In this document: piece by piece, positions 49,067-58,038 of the stretch
How positions within the stretch are numbered: the stretch's first letter is position 1
How the letters are laid out: every line of letters begins with the position of its first letter
Assembly: GCA_039029395.1 (NCBI GenBank)
Contig: JBCCGG010000007.1
Location: 109,780 to 173,779, forward strand
From: JBCCGG01 sp039029395
Lineage (GTDB): Bacteria > Pseudomonadota > Alphaproteobacteria > Kiloniellales > JAKSDN01
Direction of reading: 5' to 3'
DNA: 64,000 nt
Made by a program: the position numbers and the translations under genes
Notes under the pieces: generated by a model
The model's input: only the letters and a program-made list of their open reading frames with translations
Told to the model about the DNA's origin: nothing
Databases searched by the model: none

Positions 49067-51940
49067 TTACGCGGGTTCGATTCGGCACAGGGTGCACTTG
49101 GATTCCTGCATGTTGGTCACCGAATCGTAGCCGTAGGTTTGAGCCGTGTTGCTGGCCTCGCCCAGGACGTAGGGATCGGCGCCGGCAGGATACTTGTGCC
49201 GCTGATCCTCGCCCATCCAGTGGCCGCCGAAGTGGAACGGCATGAAGGCGACGCCGCGACCGACCCGCTCGGTCACCAAGGCCATGACTTTGACTTTGGC
49301 GCCGTTCTCGGGGCCGTGCACCCAGACCATCGCACCGTCGCGAACGCCCAAGTTGTTGGCGTCGGACGGATTGATCTCCACGAACATGTTCTGCTGAAGC
49401 TCGGCGAGCCACGGGTTGGAGCGAGACTCCTCGCCGCCGCCCTCGTACTCCACCAGCCGACCAGAGGTCAGGATGATCGGGAACTCCGAGGAGAAATCCT
49501 GATCCTGGATCGATTTGTACATGATCGGGAGACGATACATCTTGCGATCGTCGTAGGTCGGATAGTCGCCGACCAGATCGCGCCGCGAGGTGTAGAGCGG
49601 CTCGCGGTGGAGCGGCACCGGATCCGGGAAGTTCCAGACCACGGTCCGCGCCTTGGCGTTGCCGAAGGGGGCGCAGCCATGCTTGATCGCGACCCGCTGG
49701 ATGCCGCCCGATAGGTCGGTCTTCCAGTTGGTCTTGTCGCCGGCCACCGCTTCGATCGCGGCCCGCTCCTCGTCGGTCAAGTCAGCATCCCAGCCGAGCT
49801 TCTTGAGCATGGCCATGGTGAACTCGGGATAGCCGTCCTTGATCTCCGAATCGACCGGATAGCTGCCTTCGGCCAAGAGGTTCTGACCGTCCCGCTCGAC
49901 GCCGAAGCGTGCCCGGAAACAGAGACCGCCTTCGGCCACCGGCTTGGAGGGATCGTAGAGCACGGGTGTGCCAGGATGCCCCATTTCCGGTGTGCCCCAG
50001 CACGGCCACGGCATGCCGTAGTATTCGCCGTCGACCGGACCGCCAATCGCTTGCAGCGTGGTGCGGTCGAAGGTGTGCTGGTTGGCCATGTGGGCGCGCA
50101 GGCGCTCCGGCGACTGGCCGGTGTAGCCGATCGTCCACATGCCCTTGTTGATTTCGGCCGTGATGTCCTCGACAAAGGGCTCGGTGCCGTTGATTTTGAT
50201 GTTCTTGAACATCTCGTCCGCGAAGCCGAGCTTCTGGGCCAAGAGATAGAGTATCTCATGGTCCGTCTTGGATTCGAACAGCGGCTCGAAGACCTTGTCG
50301 CGCCACTGGATCGAACGGTTCGACGCGGTGACCGAGCCATAGGTCTCGAACTGGGTCGCCGCCGGCAGCAAATAAGTGCCGTTCTGCCGGTCCTGCATGA
50401 CCGCGGTCATGGTCGGGTATGGATCGATCACGACCAGCAGGTCGAGCTTCTCCATCGCCTTCTTCATGTCCGGCAGTCGGGTCTGGGAGTTCGGCGCGTG
50501 ACCGTCGAACACCATGGCCCGCAGGTTGTCGGGCTGGTCGATATTCTCCTTGGCTTCGAGCGCAAGGTCGTACCAACGGGACACCGGGGTGCCCTTCGAC
50601 TCCATCAGCTCCTTGCTCTTGAAGCGGCCGAGCAGGTAGTCATAGTCGACATCCCAGACCCGCGCCCAATGCTTCCAGGAACCGGTCTTGATGCCGTAGT
50701 AGCCCGGCAGGGTGTGGCACAGCACGCCCAGATCGGTCGCGCCCTGCACGTTGTCGTGGCCGCGGAAGATGTTGGCGCCGCCGCCTTGGGTGCCGATCGT
50801 GCCAAGGGCAAGACCCAACACGCAGTAGGCGCGCGTGTTGTTGTTGCCGTTGGTGTGCTGGGTGCCGCCCATGCACCAGATGATGGTGAAGGGACGGTTG
50901 TTTGCCAGCGTGCGCGCGACCCGCTTGAGCTGCGAGCCCGGAACGCCGGTGACCCGCTCGGTCTCATCCGGGTTCCACTTGGCGACTTCGGCCTTGATCT
51001 GATCCATGCCCCAGACGCGCTGGCGGATAAACTCCTTGTCCTCCCAGCCGTTCTCGAAGACATGCCACAGAATGCCCCAGACCAGCGCCACGTCGGTGCC
51101 GGGCCGGAAACGGACGTACTCGTCCGCATGGGCCGCGGTCCGGGTGAAGCGCGGATCGCACACGATGAAGGCGGCGTTGTTCTGCTCCTTGGCCTTCAGC
51201 ATGTGCTGCAGGGCGACCGGATGAGCCTCGGCCGGGTTCCCGCCGATCTCAAAGATGGCGCGCGAATTGTGGATATCGTTGTAAGAATTGGTCATCGCGC
51301 CGTAGCCCCAGGTGTTCGCCACACCCGCGACCGTGGTCGAGTGACAGATCCGCGCCTGATGATCGCCGTTGTTCGAGCCCCAGAAAGCATAGAACTTGCG
51401 GAACAGGTAAGCCTGTTCGTTGCTATGCTTGGCCGAGCCCAGCCAGTAGACCGAGTCGGGACCGGAGGTGTCGTAGATCTCGAGCATCTTGTCGCCGATC
51501 TCGTTGATCGCGTCGTCCCAGCTGATCCGCTGCCACTTGCCGTCGACCATCTTGACCGGATGCTTCAAGCGGCGCTCGCCGTGCGCGTGCTCGCGCACCG
51601 AGGCGCCTTTGGCGCAATGGGCTCCCAGGTTGAAGGGGCTGTCCCAGCCCGGCTCTTGGCCGACCCAAACGCCCTTATCGACCTCGGCGATAACGGTGCA
51701 ACCGACAGAACAGTGTGTGCAGATCGATTTGATCTGCTGAACTCCGCTCCCGTCCGCGCTCTGCGCGGCGGCCTTCTTGACCATGCCCGAAGACAGGGTA
51801 GACGCGGCGGCGACGCCACCGACGGCTAGTCCCGAGCGCTTCAAGAAGGTGCGTCGATCAACTGCACTGCCGACCACGCCAGCCAACGCCTTGGACAAAC
51901 GGGGGCCATTCGCAACCCCATTCGTCTTCTTGGTTAGCAT
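49067..51940 (-). CDS. Tat-exported formate dehydrogenase catalytic (alpha) subunit
   Basis: 957-residue Mo/W-bis-MGD enzyme of the periplasmic side. The twin-arginine signal is DRRTFLKRSGLAVGGVAAAS. The cluster site is CTHCSVGCTVIAEV...GAHCAKGAS, and the metal-binding residue is Cys in ARICHSTTVAGVANTWGYGAMTN, so no selenocysteine is used. The C-terminal molydopterin-binding domain includes LTSGRLVEYEGGGEESRSNPWL. GAGGAGAAG precedes the ATG. Preceded by a small Tat protein and a TorD chaperone gene, the usual context for FdoG-type enzymes. Confidence 0.96.
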   Translation of the reverse strand: MLTKKTNGVANGPRLSKALAGVVGSAVDRRTFLKRSGLAVGGVAAASTLSSGMVKKAAAQSADGSGVQQIKSICTHCSVGCTVIAEVDKGVWVGQEPGWDSPFNLGAHCAKGASVREHAHGERRLKHPVKMVDGKWQRISWDDAINEIGDKMLEIYDTSGPDSVYWLGSAKHSNEQAYLFRKFYAFWGSNNGDHQARICHSTTVAGVANTWGYGAMTNSYNDIHNSRAIFEIGGNPAEAHPVALQHMLKAKEQNNAAFIVCDPRFTRTAAHADEYVRFRPGTDVALVWGILWHVFENGWEDKEFIRQRVWGMDQIKAEVAKWNPDETERVTGVPGSQLKRVARTLANNRPFTIIWCMGGTQHTNGNNNTRAYCVLGLALGTIGTQGGGANIFRGHDNVQGATDLGVLCHTLPGYYGIKTGSWKHWARVWDVDYDYLLGRFKSKELMESKGTPVSRWYDLALEAKENIDQPDNLRAMVFDGHAPNSQTRLPDMKKAMEKLDLLVVIDPYPTMTAVMQDRQNGTYLLPAATQFETYGSVTASNRSIQWRDKVFEPLFESKTDHEILYLLAQKLGFADEMFKNIKINGTEPFVEDITAEINKGMWTIGYTGQSPERLRAHMANQHTFDRTTLQAIGGPVDGEYYGMPWPCWGTPEMGHPGTPVLYDPSKPVAEGGLCFRARFGVERDGQNLLAEGSYPVDSEIKDGYPEFTMAMLKKLGWDADLTDEERAAIEAVAGDKTNWKTDLSGGIQRVAIKHGCAPFGNAKARTVVWNFPDPVPLHREPLYTSRRDLVGDYPTYDDRKMYRLPIMYKSIQDQDFSSEFPIILTSGRLVEYEGGGEESRSNPWLAELQQNMFVEINPSDANNLGVRDGAMVWVHGPENGAKVKVMALVTERVGRGVAFMPFHFGGHWMGEDQRHKYPAGADPYVLGEASNTAQTYGYDSVTNMQESKCTLCRIEPA

Positions 51941-51967
51941 GGACTTCTCCTCGTTAGGCTAGAGTTG

Positions 51968-52168
51968 TTAGAACCTGGCCAGTTCGTAGTACTTCTTCAC
52001 ATGCTCGGTTTCCCGATAGCCGGCGCTCTTGGGCCCGGTCTTCGTCGGCTGGGCCGCACTGTCCTTGGCGGACAATCCGACCGCGGCCGCGCCAACCGCA
52101 CCGGCGCCGAGGCCGGCCTTGCGGAAGAAGTCACGTCGTCCGACGGACGTCGTAGTCTTCTTGCTCAT
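51968..52168 (-). CDS. Formate dehydrogenase-region small Tat-signal protein
   Basis: 66 residues. The N-terminus is a twin-arginine signal (VGRRDFFRKAGLGAGAVGAAA), leaving only about 30 mature residues (GPKSAGYRETEHVKKYYELARF). This matches the small family of Tat targets commonly found directly upstream of exported formate dehydrogenases. It may escort or assemble the catalytic subunit. GGAAGGTG precedes the ATG at 52168; the frame extends further upstream without a better start. Confidence 0.85.
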   Translation of the reverse strand: MSKKTTTSVGRRDFFRKAGLGAGAVGAAAVGLSAKDSAAQPTKTGPKSAGYRETEHVKKYYELARF

Positions 52169-52275
52169 TTGGACACCTTCCTTGGTTGGTGTGCCTCTAC
52201 GTGTCGGGGCGGATTTCCTTCCGAAGCGGGGTTGCCCCTTGGACCCCGCCGCGGTCATGGACCACCTGACTTGAA

Positions 52276-52881
52276 TCAGGTCGCCATCTCCAAAGATGCC
52301 TGCTCGACCGCCAGGAAGTGGGTACCCAGCGTGCCGACCGGCATGTAGAACGCGGCCGAAGGGGCAGCCTGCAGGTTCTCGAAGAACCGCGGCGCCCAGC
52401 AGCCGATGTGATCGTCGAAGAATTGCCGTTGGATAGCGAGCTCCGCCGGCGCGCCGAAGCGCCCCGTGATCAGCCCGGCCATCATGTCAAAGAGGGCGGC
52501 GATGTGATCTTCCGATTCGCTCGTGCCCTCACTGCGCGCGATACTCAGTCGCTCCATGTCCTTGCGCAGGTTCGCCAGGGGTTTCTCGTGCAGAAATCCG
52601 GTCAGGTAATAGGAGCCATAAGGCACCAGTTCGCCCTGGCCGACGCCGATGAAGAGGTCGAAGTACTCCTGCTCGATCGCTTTGGCCGGGCACTTGGCGG
52701 CGGCAGCCTTGAGGGCGCCGATCGCTTGGCCAAACGCCGACTGGTCGCCCTCGAACCCTTGCAGGATTTCAAGAACGTCAGCGTCCGCCGGTTTCGCCAG
52801 CAGACGAGAGAAGAGTGAGTACCAAGTAGCGCGCAGCTGGTCTTCTTCCGTTATGTCCAGCTGCGCTGTGGCCTCAGCCAA
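52276..52881 (-). CDS. TorD-family chaperone for formate dehydrogenase maturation
   Basis: About 201 residues, all-helical. The family core reads EYFDLFIGVGQGELVPYGSYYLTGFLHEKPLANLR, including the E-P-x-x-Y-type region of TorD/DmsD chaperones that bind Tat signal peptides and protect apo-molybdoenzymes. DDHIGCWAPRFFENL is in the C-terminal helix pair. A TTG start at 52881 has GGGAGGACAG upstream; another TTG at 52944 is the alternative. First gene of the exported formate dehydrogenase operon, behind a clear promoter. Confidence 0.88.
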   Translation of the reverse strand: MAEATAQLDITEEDQLRATWYSLFSRLLAKPADADVLEILQGFEGDQSAFGQAIGALKAAAAKCPAKAIEQEYFDLFIGVGQGELVPYGSYYLTGFLHEKPLANLRKDMERLSIARSEGTSESEDHIAALFDMMAGLITGRFGAPAELAIQRQFFDDHIGCWAPRFFENLQAAPSAAFYMPVGTLGTHFLAVEQASLEMAT

Positions 52882-52988
52882 GTGCGCCTGTCCTCCCGGT
52901 TTATTGTTCCTCCGCGCGCTTGGTGGCGCGGTGTCTCCTCCCAACGAATACCCTTACTTTTCAAGGGCTTTTTTGCTTGTCAGGAATC

Positions 52989-53017
52989 ATTACAGACCCA
53001 TCTCCAAGGGCTGTCAA
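52989..53017 (-). promoter_or_regulatory. Sigma-70-type promoter of the torD-formate dehydrogenase operon
   Basis: On the minus strand TTGACA (53017-53012), a 17-bp spacer, and TGTAAT (52994-52989). The -35 box is perfect and the -10 differs at one base. It is about 110 bp upstream of the torD-like start, so the 5' leader is around 100 nt. Confidence 0.72.
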
Positions 53018-53159
53018 CTTAAAGCCTTGCTGCACGTGCGAAGACAGTTGGGACATGTGCTTCCGTCAGATTCACAGCGTTGATTCGTATTTTGAGAAAC
53101 GCCATACAGGTCTTGGTATAATTAATGCCACAGGAGATTCGGGCCGTGACGAAGGTCAT

Positions 53160-53177
53160 GCTCACGAAACCGTGAGC
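53160..53177 (-). terminator. Hairpin after the DUF3306 gene
   Basis: GCTCACG (53160-53166) pairs perfectly with CGTGAGC (53171-53177), loop AAAC, 27 bp after the DUF3306 stop. There is no T-run, so termination strength is uncertain. Confidence 0.45.
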
Positions 53178-53203
53178 GAATAACCGTGCACTCTGGCAAT
53201 GAC

Positions 53204-53821
53204 TCAGGTCTCGCTTTCGAATCGGCCCCATCGGCGCTTGGCGGCATTTGCCGGGGGGATCGGTCCGACCGGCTCGGGTGCCTCGAGAGGTGTCGCCTCG
53301 GCAGTCTGCACCTCCTGTTCGACCGATTCCGGGGCGCAAGGCTCCGCGGTCTCCGGCGCGGGGGACACTTCTTCGGGCTCGCCCTCAGCAACCTCACTCT
53401 CGGCAAGCTCACTCTCGGCGGCCTCTTCTTCGGGCGTCACCATACCCTTGCCGACCTGGTAGAGGGTCTTCAGCCCCTGAACCACCGTGGCGGCATCGGT
53501 GAAGTCCTCGTCGTAGTCGTTGAGCCCGTCCAGGTTCGCAAAGACGGGATTGAGGCGCCAGAGCTTGCGCAAGGCCCGCCGACGCAGCTCCTCGGGCACA
53601 CCCGCCTGGAGGAAGGCGGTGAAGTCCGAGCTCTCCTCCAGGGTTTCGATGTCGGGCAGCTCGGCGATCAGCTTGGCGCGCGCCTCTTCGTCAATCTCCT
53701 CCGGGCGCTCGGCGACCTCCTTGGCCGTTTCCGGAGGCGGCGGCTCATGGCCGGCGTCTTTCTCCTCCTGCTTGAGACGCGCCCAGCGGGACAGGAATCG
53801 GCCCTCGTCCTCTTCAGCCAC
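53204..53821 (-). CDS. DUF3306 domain protein
   Basis: About 205 residues. The N-terminal GRFLSRWARLKQEEK and the central LPDIETLEESSDFTAFLQAGVPEELRRRALRKLWRLNPVFANLDGLNDYDEDF match DUF3306, always found beside formate dehydrogenase genes; the C-terminal third is a low-complexity Glu/Pro/Ala tail. Role unknown, presumed maturation. I chose the GTG at 53821, which overlaps the DUF3305 stop by 8 bp and has GAGGCGG upstream; an in-frame ATG at 53872 is possible. Confidence 0.85.
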   Translation of the reverse strand: MAEEDEGRFLSRWARLKQEEKDAGHEPPPPETAKEVAERPEEIDEEARAKLIAELPDIETLEESSDFTAFLQAGVPEELRRRALRKLWRLNPVFANLDGLNDYDEDFTDAATVVQGLKTLYQVGKGMVTPEEEAAESELAESEVAEGEPEEVSPAPETAEPCAPESVEQEVQTAEATPLEAPEPVGPIPPANAAKRRWGRFESET

Positions 53822-54386
53822 GGCCGCCTCGCCGGCTCGCAATGGGCCGCCGGCCGAAGCCGGCATCGCCACTATCGTAGCGCTTTCGTTTGCGCTTCTT
53901 GAAAGGCTCGTCCACGTGATGCTGGTCGACGAAGGCCTGAACGAAGGCCGCTACCCCCTCTGGCATGGCGACGGGCTCGACCAGTTCCTCGCCACTGTCC
54001 AGGTAATCCTGCGCCTCGTAGGGGCAAGCGGTGACCAGGAAAGGCGCGATCTCGTGGTCGCAGTCCAGGTCCTCGCCGCTACGCAACACCACGAAAAGCC
54101 GCGGCGGCTGCTGGGAGAGATTGACTTTGTAGCCCTCGGTCTCCTTGCGAAAGAGCTCGAGCGGCAGGGTACCGGCGTGGAAGTGCACCCAGTCGTCTCC
54201 CCTGGCCTGATCCTCCGCCGCGCTGCGGGCGAGCTCGGTCCAGGGGCCTTTGGGATCCAGGTCGCGCGCGCCGGCGATGACCGCGACCGCCTTCCAGGCG
54301 TAGTCGATCCAGGGGTTGTCGATTTTACGCCGCTCGACCACCACGCCGAGCGGCAGGCGCTCTTGCCTGTCCACTTTCTCTTCCAT
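53814..54386 (-). CDS. DUF3305 domain protein
   Basis: 190 residues. LPLGVVVERRKIDNPWIDYAWKAVAV, WVHFHAGTLPLELFRKETEGY and NLSQQPPRLFVVLR are the DUF3305 landmarks. Genes of this family accompany formate dehydrogenases with DUF3306, and a role in enzyme maturation is presumed. The C-terminus is a basic KKRKRKRYDSG stretch. Divergent from the class V aminotransferase gene. Confidence 0.88.
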   Translation of the reverse strand: MEEKVDRQERLPLGVVVERRKIDNPWIDYAWKAVAVIAGARDLDPKGPWTELARSAAEDQARGDDWVHFHAGTLPLELFRKETEGYKVNLSQQPPRLFVVLRSGEDLDCDHEIAPFLVTACPYEAQDYLDSGEELVEPVAMPEGVAAFVQAFVDQHHVDEPFKKRKRKRYDSGDAGFGRRPIASRRGGRG

Positions 54387-54462
54387 CTCCCCGTCAGGTG
54401 GCGCCGGTTTCTCCCGGCGGCCTTTCGCTTCACATAGCCTGTTTGACGCGCGATGTTAAGGG

Positions 54463-55626
54463 ATGATCCAGGACCTTCCTCCTTTCGGCGCGGCGATCCG
54501 TCCGCTTTGGGCGCTAGATTCAGCGGTAAAGTACCTCAATCACGGCGCCTACGGCGCCACGCCGAACGGGGTGCTTCAGGCTCAAGAGGTAATCCGCCGG
54601 GAGATCGAGGCCAACCCTGCGCGGTTCTTTGCCGATCACTTCGGGTCTCGGCTTGAAAGCGCGGTCGAGCGCGTTGCAAAAGAGTTCGGCGGCCAGGCGG
54701 GCAACTGGGTCTTCCTGGACAACGCGACCACGGCGATCAACGCGGTCATGGGCAGCCTGACGCTGAAGCCCGGCGCCGCCGTACTGGTCACCGACCAAAC
54801 CTATGGCGCGGTGCGCAAGGCGGTGGCCCATCACTGCGCCCGGCAAGGCGCCCATGTCCGGGAGGTCACCCTGCCCTGCCCGGCCGACTCGGGCGATCAG
54901 ATAGTCGAGGTCCTGGCCGCCGCCATCGACGAGACCGTCGCCCTGGCGGTGATCGACGCCGTGGTCTCGGCCAGCGCCCTGGTCTTGCCGCTCGAAGCGC
55001 TCGCGGCGCGCTGCCGGGCGGCCGGCGTGCCGCTCCTGATCGACGGCGCCCATGCGCCCGGCATGCTCGGGCTCGATGCGCCGGCCTTGGGCGCCGATTG
55101 GGTCGTCGGCAACCTGCACAAGTGGGCCTTCGCGCCGCGCAGCTGCGGCGTGCTCTGGGCAACGCCGGCGCGCCGGGATGTGTTGGTGCCACCGGTCATC
55201 TCCTGGGGCTTCGGCGAGGGCGTTGCCGCCGGCTTTCATTGGCCGGGCACGCGGGACTTCACGCCCTGGCTTGCAGCGCCGGCCGGACTCGACTTCGGCG
55301 ATACGCTCGGCTGGCCAGCTCTGCGCGCCCGGAACCGCACGCTCGCGCTTTCACAAGGCGACGAAATCGCCGCGGCGCTCGGCACCGAGACCGCCGGACC
55401 GCACGAGCTGACCGCAGCCATGCGCGCGGTCCGCCTGCCCGGCAGCGCGGGCGCCACGGCCAAGGACGGCCAAGCGCTGAGCCGACGGCTATTCCAACGC
55501 CACCGCATCGAGGTGCCGATCAAAGCGCTGGCCGGCGGCCTGTGGCTACGCATCTCGGCTCAGGCCTACAACGAGGCGGCCGACTACGAGTCTCTGATCA
55601 CGGCGCTTAAGATTGAGCTGTCATGA
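54463..55626 (+). CDS. Class V aminotransferase-fold PLP enzyme (isopenicillin-N epimerase-like)
   Basis: 387 residues. LNHGAYGATPNGVLQAQEVI at the start, VFLDNATTAINAVMGSL, LLIDGAHAPGMLGLD and the PLP lysine in VVGNLHKWAFAPRSCGVLW are typical of the isopenicillin-N epimerase-like/cysteine-desulfurase-like branch. Relatives include desulfurases and epimerases, so a role in sulfur supply for FdhD is possible only by context. Its 3' end overlaps the mobA end by 20 bp on the other strand. Confidence 0.9.
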   Translation: MIQDLPPFGAAIRPLWALDSAVKYLNHGAYGATPNGVLQAQEVIRREIEANPARFFADHFGSRLESAVERVAKEFGGQAGNWVFLDNATTAINAVMGSLTLKPGAAVLVTDQTYGAVRKAVAHHCARQGAHVREVTLPCPADSGDQIVEVLAAAIDETVALAVIDAVVSASALVLPLEALAARCRAAGVPLLIDGAHAPGMLGLDAPALGADWVVGNLHKWAFAPRSCGVLWATPARRDVLVPPVISWGFGEGVAAGFHWPGTRDFTPWLAAPAGLDFGDTLGWPALRARNRTLALSQGDEIAAALGTETAGPHELTAAMRAVRLPGSAGATAKDGQALSRRLFQRHRIEVPIKALAGGLWLRISAQAYNEAADYESLITALKIELS

Positions 55627-56260
55627 AGCGCTCGGCCTGTTCCAAATCTTCCGGGCGGTTGGTGTTAAAGAAGGGGTCGAGGGGCCCGGCCGCGGTCTCG
55701 AGCGGCGCAAAGGCAACCCGGGCCAAGCGGTAGCGACCGGTCCAAAGGTCGACCTTGCGCAGGCCCTCCTCGGTCATGGCGTGCGCCAGCTCGTCCTTGA
55801 GGGCGAGCGGCCACAGCCCAAACACCGGATGGTCGCGGCCGAGCGATTGGGCGCAGGCCATATCCGCGCCCTCTTCCTTGACCGCATCCATCAGGCGCTT
55901 GGCCAGATCCAGAGGCAAAAAGGGCGCATCGCAGGCGAAGCTGACGATCCAACGGCAGCCGGGCAGGGTCGCCGCGGCCCACTCCATGCCACTCAAGACA
56001 CCGGCCAGGGGCCCGGCGAAGCCCTCGACCGAATCGGCGACGATCGGCTGGCCGAAGGCGGCGAAACGTGCCGGATCGCCGTTGGCGTTGAGCACCATGG
56101 CGGCGACTTGAGGCCGGGCGCGCTCCAGGATGTGCGCCAGAATCGGCTTGCCGGCCAAGTCACGGAGGCACTTGTCGCCGCCGCCCATGCGCCTGGACTG
56201 GCCTCCGGCCATGAGCACACCGGCGACCAGAGGCGGCGCGATGACCTCCGCCTCGCTCAT
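55607..56260 (-). CDS. mobA: Molybdenum cofactor guanylyltransferase MobA
   Basis: 217-residue enzyme adding GMP to Mo-molybdopterin to make MGD, the cofactor form used by both formate dehydrogenases here. The nucleotide loop is GVLMAGGQSRRMGGGDKCL, and the Asp/metal-binding segment WIVSFACDAPFLPLDLAKRL. FNTNRPEDLEQAE is the usual C-terminal end. The ATG at 56260 overlaps the fdhD stop (ATGA). Confidence 0.94.
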   Translation of the reverse strand: MSEAEVIAPPLVAGVLMAGGQSRRMGGGDKCLRDLAGKPILAHILERARPQVAAMVLNANGDPARFAAFGQPIVADSVEGFAGPLAGVLSGMEWAAATLPGCRWIVSFACDAPFLPLDLAKRLMDAVKEEGADMACAQSLGRDHPVFGLWPLALKDELAHAMTEEGLRKVDLWTGRYRLARVAFAPLETAAGPLDPFFNTNRPEDLEQAERFMTAQS

Positions 56261-57207
56261 CCCGGCACGCCGCCTTTGCGCTGGTGGCGCGGGTCCTCCT
56301 CCTCGCCCGCCGCGGGGTCGCTGTCGTATTGGATTCGCCCGGCACCTGCCAAGACGACGAAGCGCTTGCCCTTGGCCCGGCCGATGAGTGTCAGGTTGGC
56401 CTGACGCGCCAGCTCGACGCCCCAAGCGGTGAAGCCCGAGCGGGAGGCCAGGATCGGAATGCCCATCTGAACGGTCTTGATGACCATCTCGGACGTCAGG
56501 CGCCCGGTGGTGTAGAAGATCTTGTCGTCCGGCGCGATGCCGTGGAGGAACATGTAGCCGGCGATCTTGTCGACCGCGTTGTGACGGCCAACATCCTCCA
56601 TATAGATCAGCGGCTTATCCTTCCGGCACAGGACGCAGCCGTGGATCGCCCCGGCCGAGAGGTAGAGGCTGGGCGCGGTGTTGATCTTGCGCATCAAGGC
56701 ATAGAGCCACGAGGTCTTGATCGGCCGCTCGGCCGGCAGTGCGACCTCCTCGAATTTTTCCATCAAATCGCCGAACACCGTGCCTTGGGCGCAGCCCGAG
56801 GTGCGGGTCTTCTTCTTGAGCTTCTCCTCGTAGTCGGTCTCGCGCTCGGTGCGCACGACCACCACCTCGAGCTCCTCGTCGACCTCGACCTCGGTCACCA
56901 CGTCGTCGGGCAGCAGCATGTTCTGATTGAGCAGATAGCCGACCGCCAGGTAGTTCGGATAATCGCCGATCGTCATCATGGTGACGATCTCCTGGCTGTT
57001 GAGGAACAGGGTCAAAGGCCGCTCCATGACGACCGAGAGCGCAACCTCTTGGCCGTCCTGGTCGCGCCCGGTGACCGCCTCGGTCAGCTTGGGGTCGTCC
57101 GGGTCCGGGTGGATCAGGAGATCCTCCAGCACCGCCGGATCGGCCGCCTTGGCCTGAGCCCGCTTGAGGGTCCTGACCGCCGCCTCCGATCGTTCTTTCT
57201 CGCTCAT
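56257..57207 (-). CDS. fdhD: Formate dehydrogenase accessory sulfurtransferase FdhD
   Basis: 316-residue cytoplasmic factor that transfers sulfur to the bis-MGD cofactor of formate dehydrogenases. Family segments: RPLTLFLNSQEIVTMM, FLH-like YMEDVGRHNAVDKIAGY, YTTGRLTSEMV and SRSGFTAWGVELAR. The sulfur-carrying loop reads RTSGCAQGT: one Cys where E. coli has CxxC. A further HGCVLCRK occurs downstream. It has a charged ~30-residue N-terminal extension and a C-terminal EEEDPRHQRKGG tail. Divergent from tupB. Confidence 0.93.
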   Translation of the reverse strand: MSEKERSEAAVRTLKRAQAKAADPAVLEDLLIHPDPDDPKLTEAVTGRDQDGQEVALSVVMERPLTLFLNSQEIVTMMTIGDYPNYLAVGYLLNQNMLLPDDVVTEVEVDEELEVVVVRTERETDYEEKLKKKTRTSGCAQGTVFGDLMEKFEEVALPAERPIKTSWLYALMRKINTAPSLYLSAGAIHGCVLCRKDKPLIYMEDVGRHNAVDKIAGYMFLHGIAPDDKIFYTTGRLTSEMVIKTVQMGIPILASRSGFTAWGVELARQANLTLIGRAKGKRFVVLAGAGRIQYDSDPAAGEEEDPRHQRKGGVPG

Positions 57208-57333
57208 CGCTTGGCCCCGTCTTGCCGCACGGCCTGACTATGCGCCCCCGGCCTATGCGCGGCAAGTCGAGAGCAGACTTGAAAAATTCACGCAAAAAGG
57301 GGAGAAATTGCAGGAATATGCAGAGTTACGCAC

Positions 57334-58038
57334 ATGCATGACGTTTCGAGCGCCTTCGGGACCGCGCTTCATCTGATCGCAACGCTCGATCCCGACCTGA
57401 TCGAGATTGTTGGCCTGTCGCTCGGAGTCAGCCTCAGCGCGGTCGCGCTTGCGACCCTAGTCGGCTTGCCCTTGGGCGCCGCGGTCGCGCTTTTCGCCTT
57501 TCCCGGACGCCGGTTGGTGGCGGCCCTGTTGAATGCCTTCATGGGGCTGCCGCCGGTGGTGGTAGGGCTGATCGTCTACCTCATGCTGTCGCGCGCCGGG
57601 CCGCTCGGCGCGCTCGGCCTGCTGTTCACGCCCACCGCCATGATCATCGCCCAGTGCCTTCTGGTAACACCGATCATCGCGGCGCTCGCCCGCCAGACCA
57701 TCGCCGACCTCAACGAGGAGTACGACGAGACCCTGAGCACCCTGGGCGCCGGGCCCATGGCGCGCATCGCAACCCTGTTGTGGGACGGTCGCTATGCGCT
57801 TCTGACCGCCGTCCTGGCCGGCTTCGGGCGGGCCAGCGCCGAGGTCGGCGCGGTCATGATCGTCGGCGGCAACATCGATCACGTGACCCGGGTCATGACC
57901 ACCGCGATCGCGCTCGAGACCAGCAAAGGCAACCTGGCCCTGGCGCTCGGCCTGGGTCTAATTCTGATCGCCCTGTCGCTGGCCATCAACGGGGCGGCGC
58001 TTGGGCTGCGCGACGCCTCCCGGCGGATCTATGGCTGA
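57334..58038 (+). CDS. tupB: Tungstate-type ABC transporter permease TupB
   Basis: 234-residue permease with five or six helices. The coupling region EEYDETLSTLGAGPMARIATLLW and GFGRASAEVGAVMIVGGNID are typical of TupB/WtpB. It heads the tupBCA operon. Tungsten or molybdenum import suits the two formate dehydrogenases and MGD genes beside it. Confidence 0.92.
   Translation: MHDVSSAFGTALHLIATLDPDLIEIVGLSLGVSLSAVALATLVGLPLGAAVALFAFPGRRLVAALLNAFMGLPPVVVGLIVYLMLSRAGPLGALGLLFTPTAMIIAQCLLVTPIIAALARQTIADLNEEYDETLSTLGAGPMARIATLLWDGRYALLTAVLAGFGRASAEVGAVMIVGGNIDHVTRVMTTAIALETSKGNLALALGLGLILIALSLAINGAALGLRDASRRIYG

Noticed and set aside
49976..51829. Long plus-strand open frame opposite the exported formate dehydrogenase catalytic gene
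   Set aside because: Antisense shadow of a well-supported gene with no recognisable domain.
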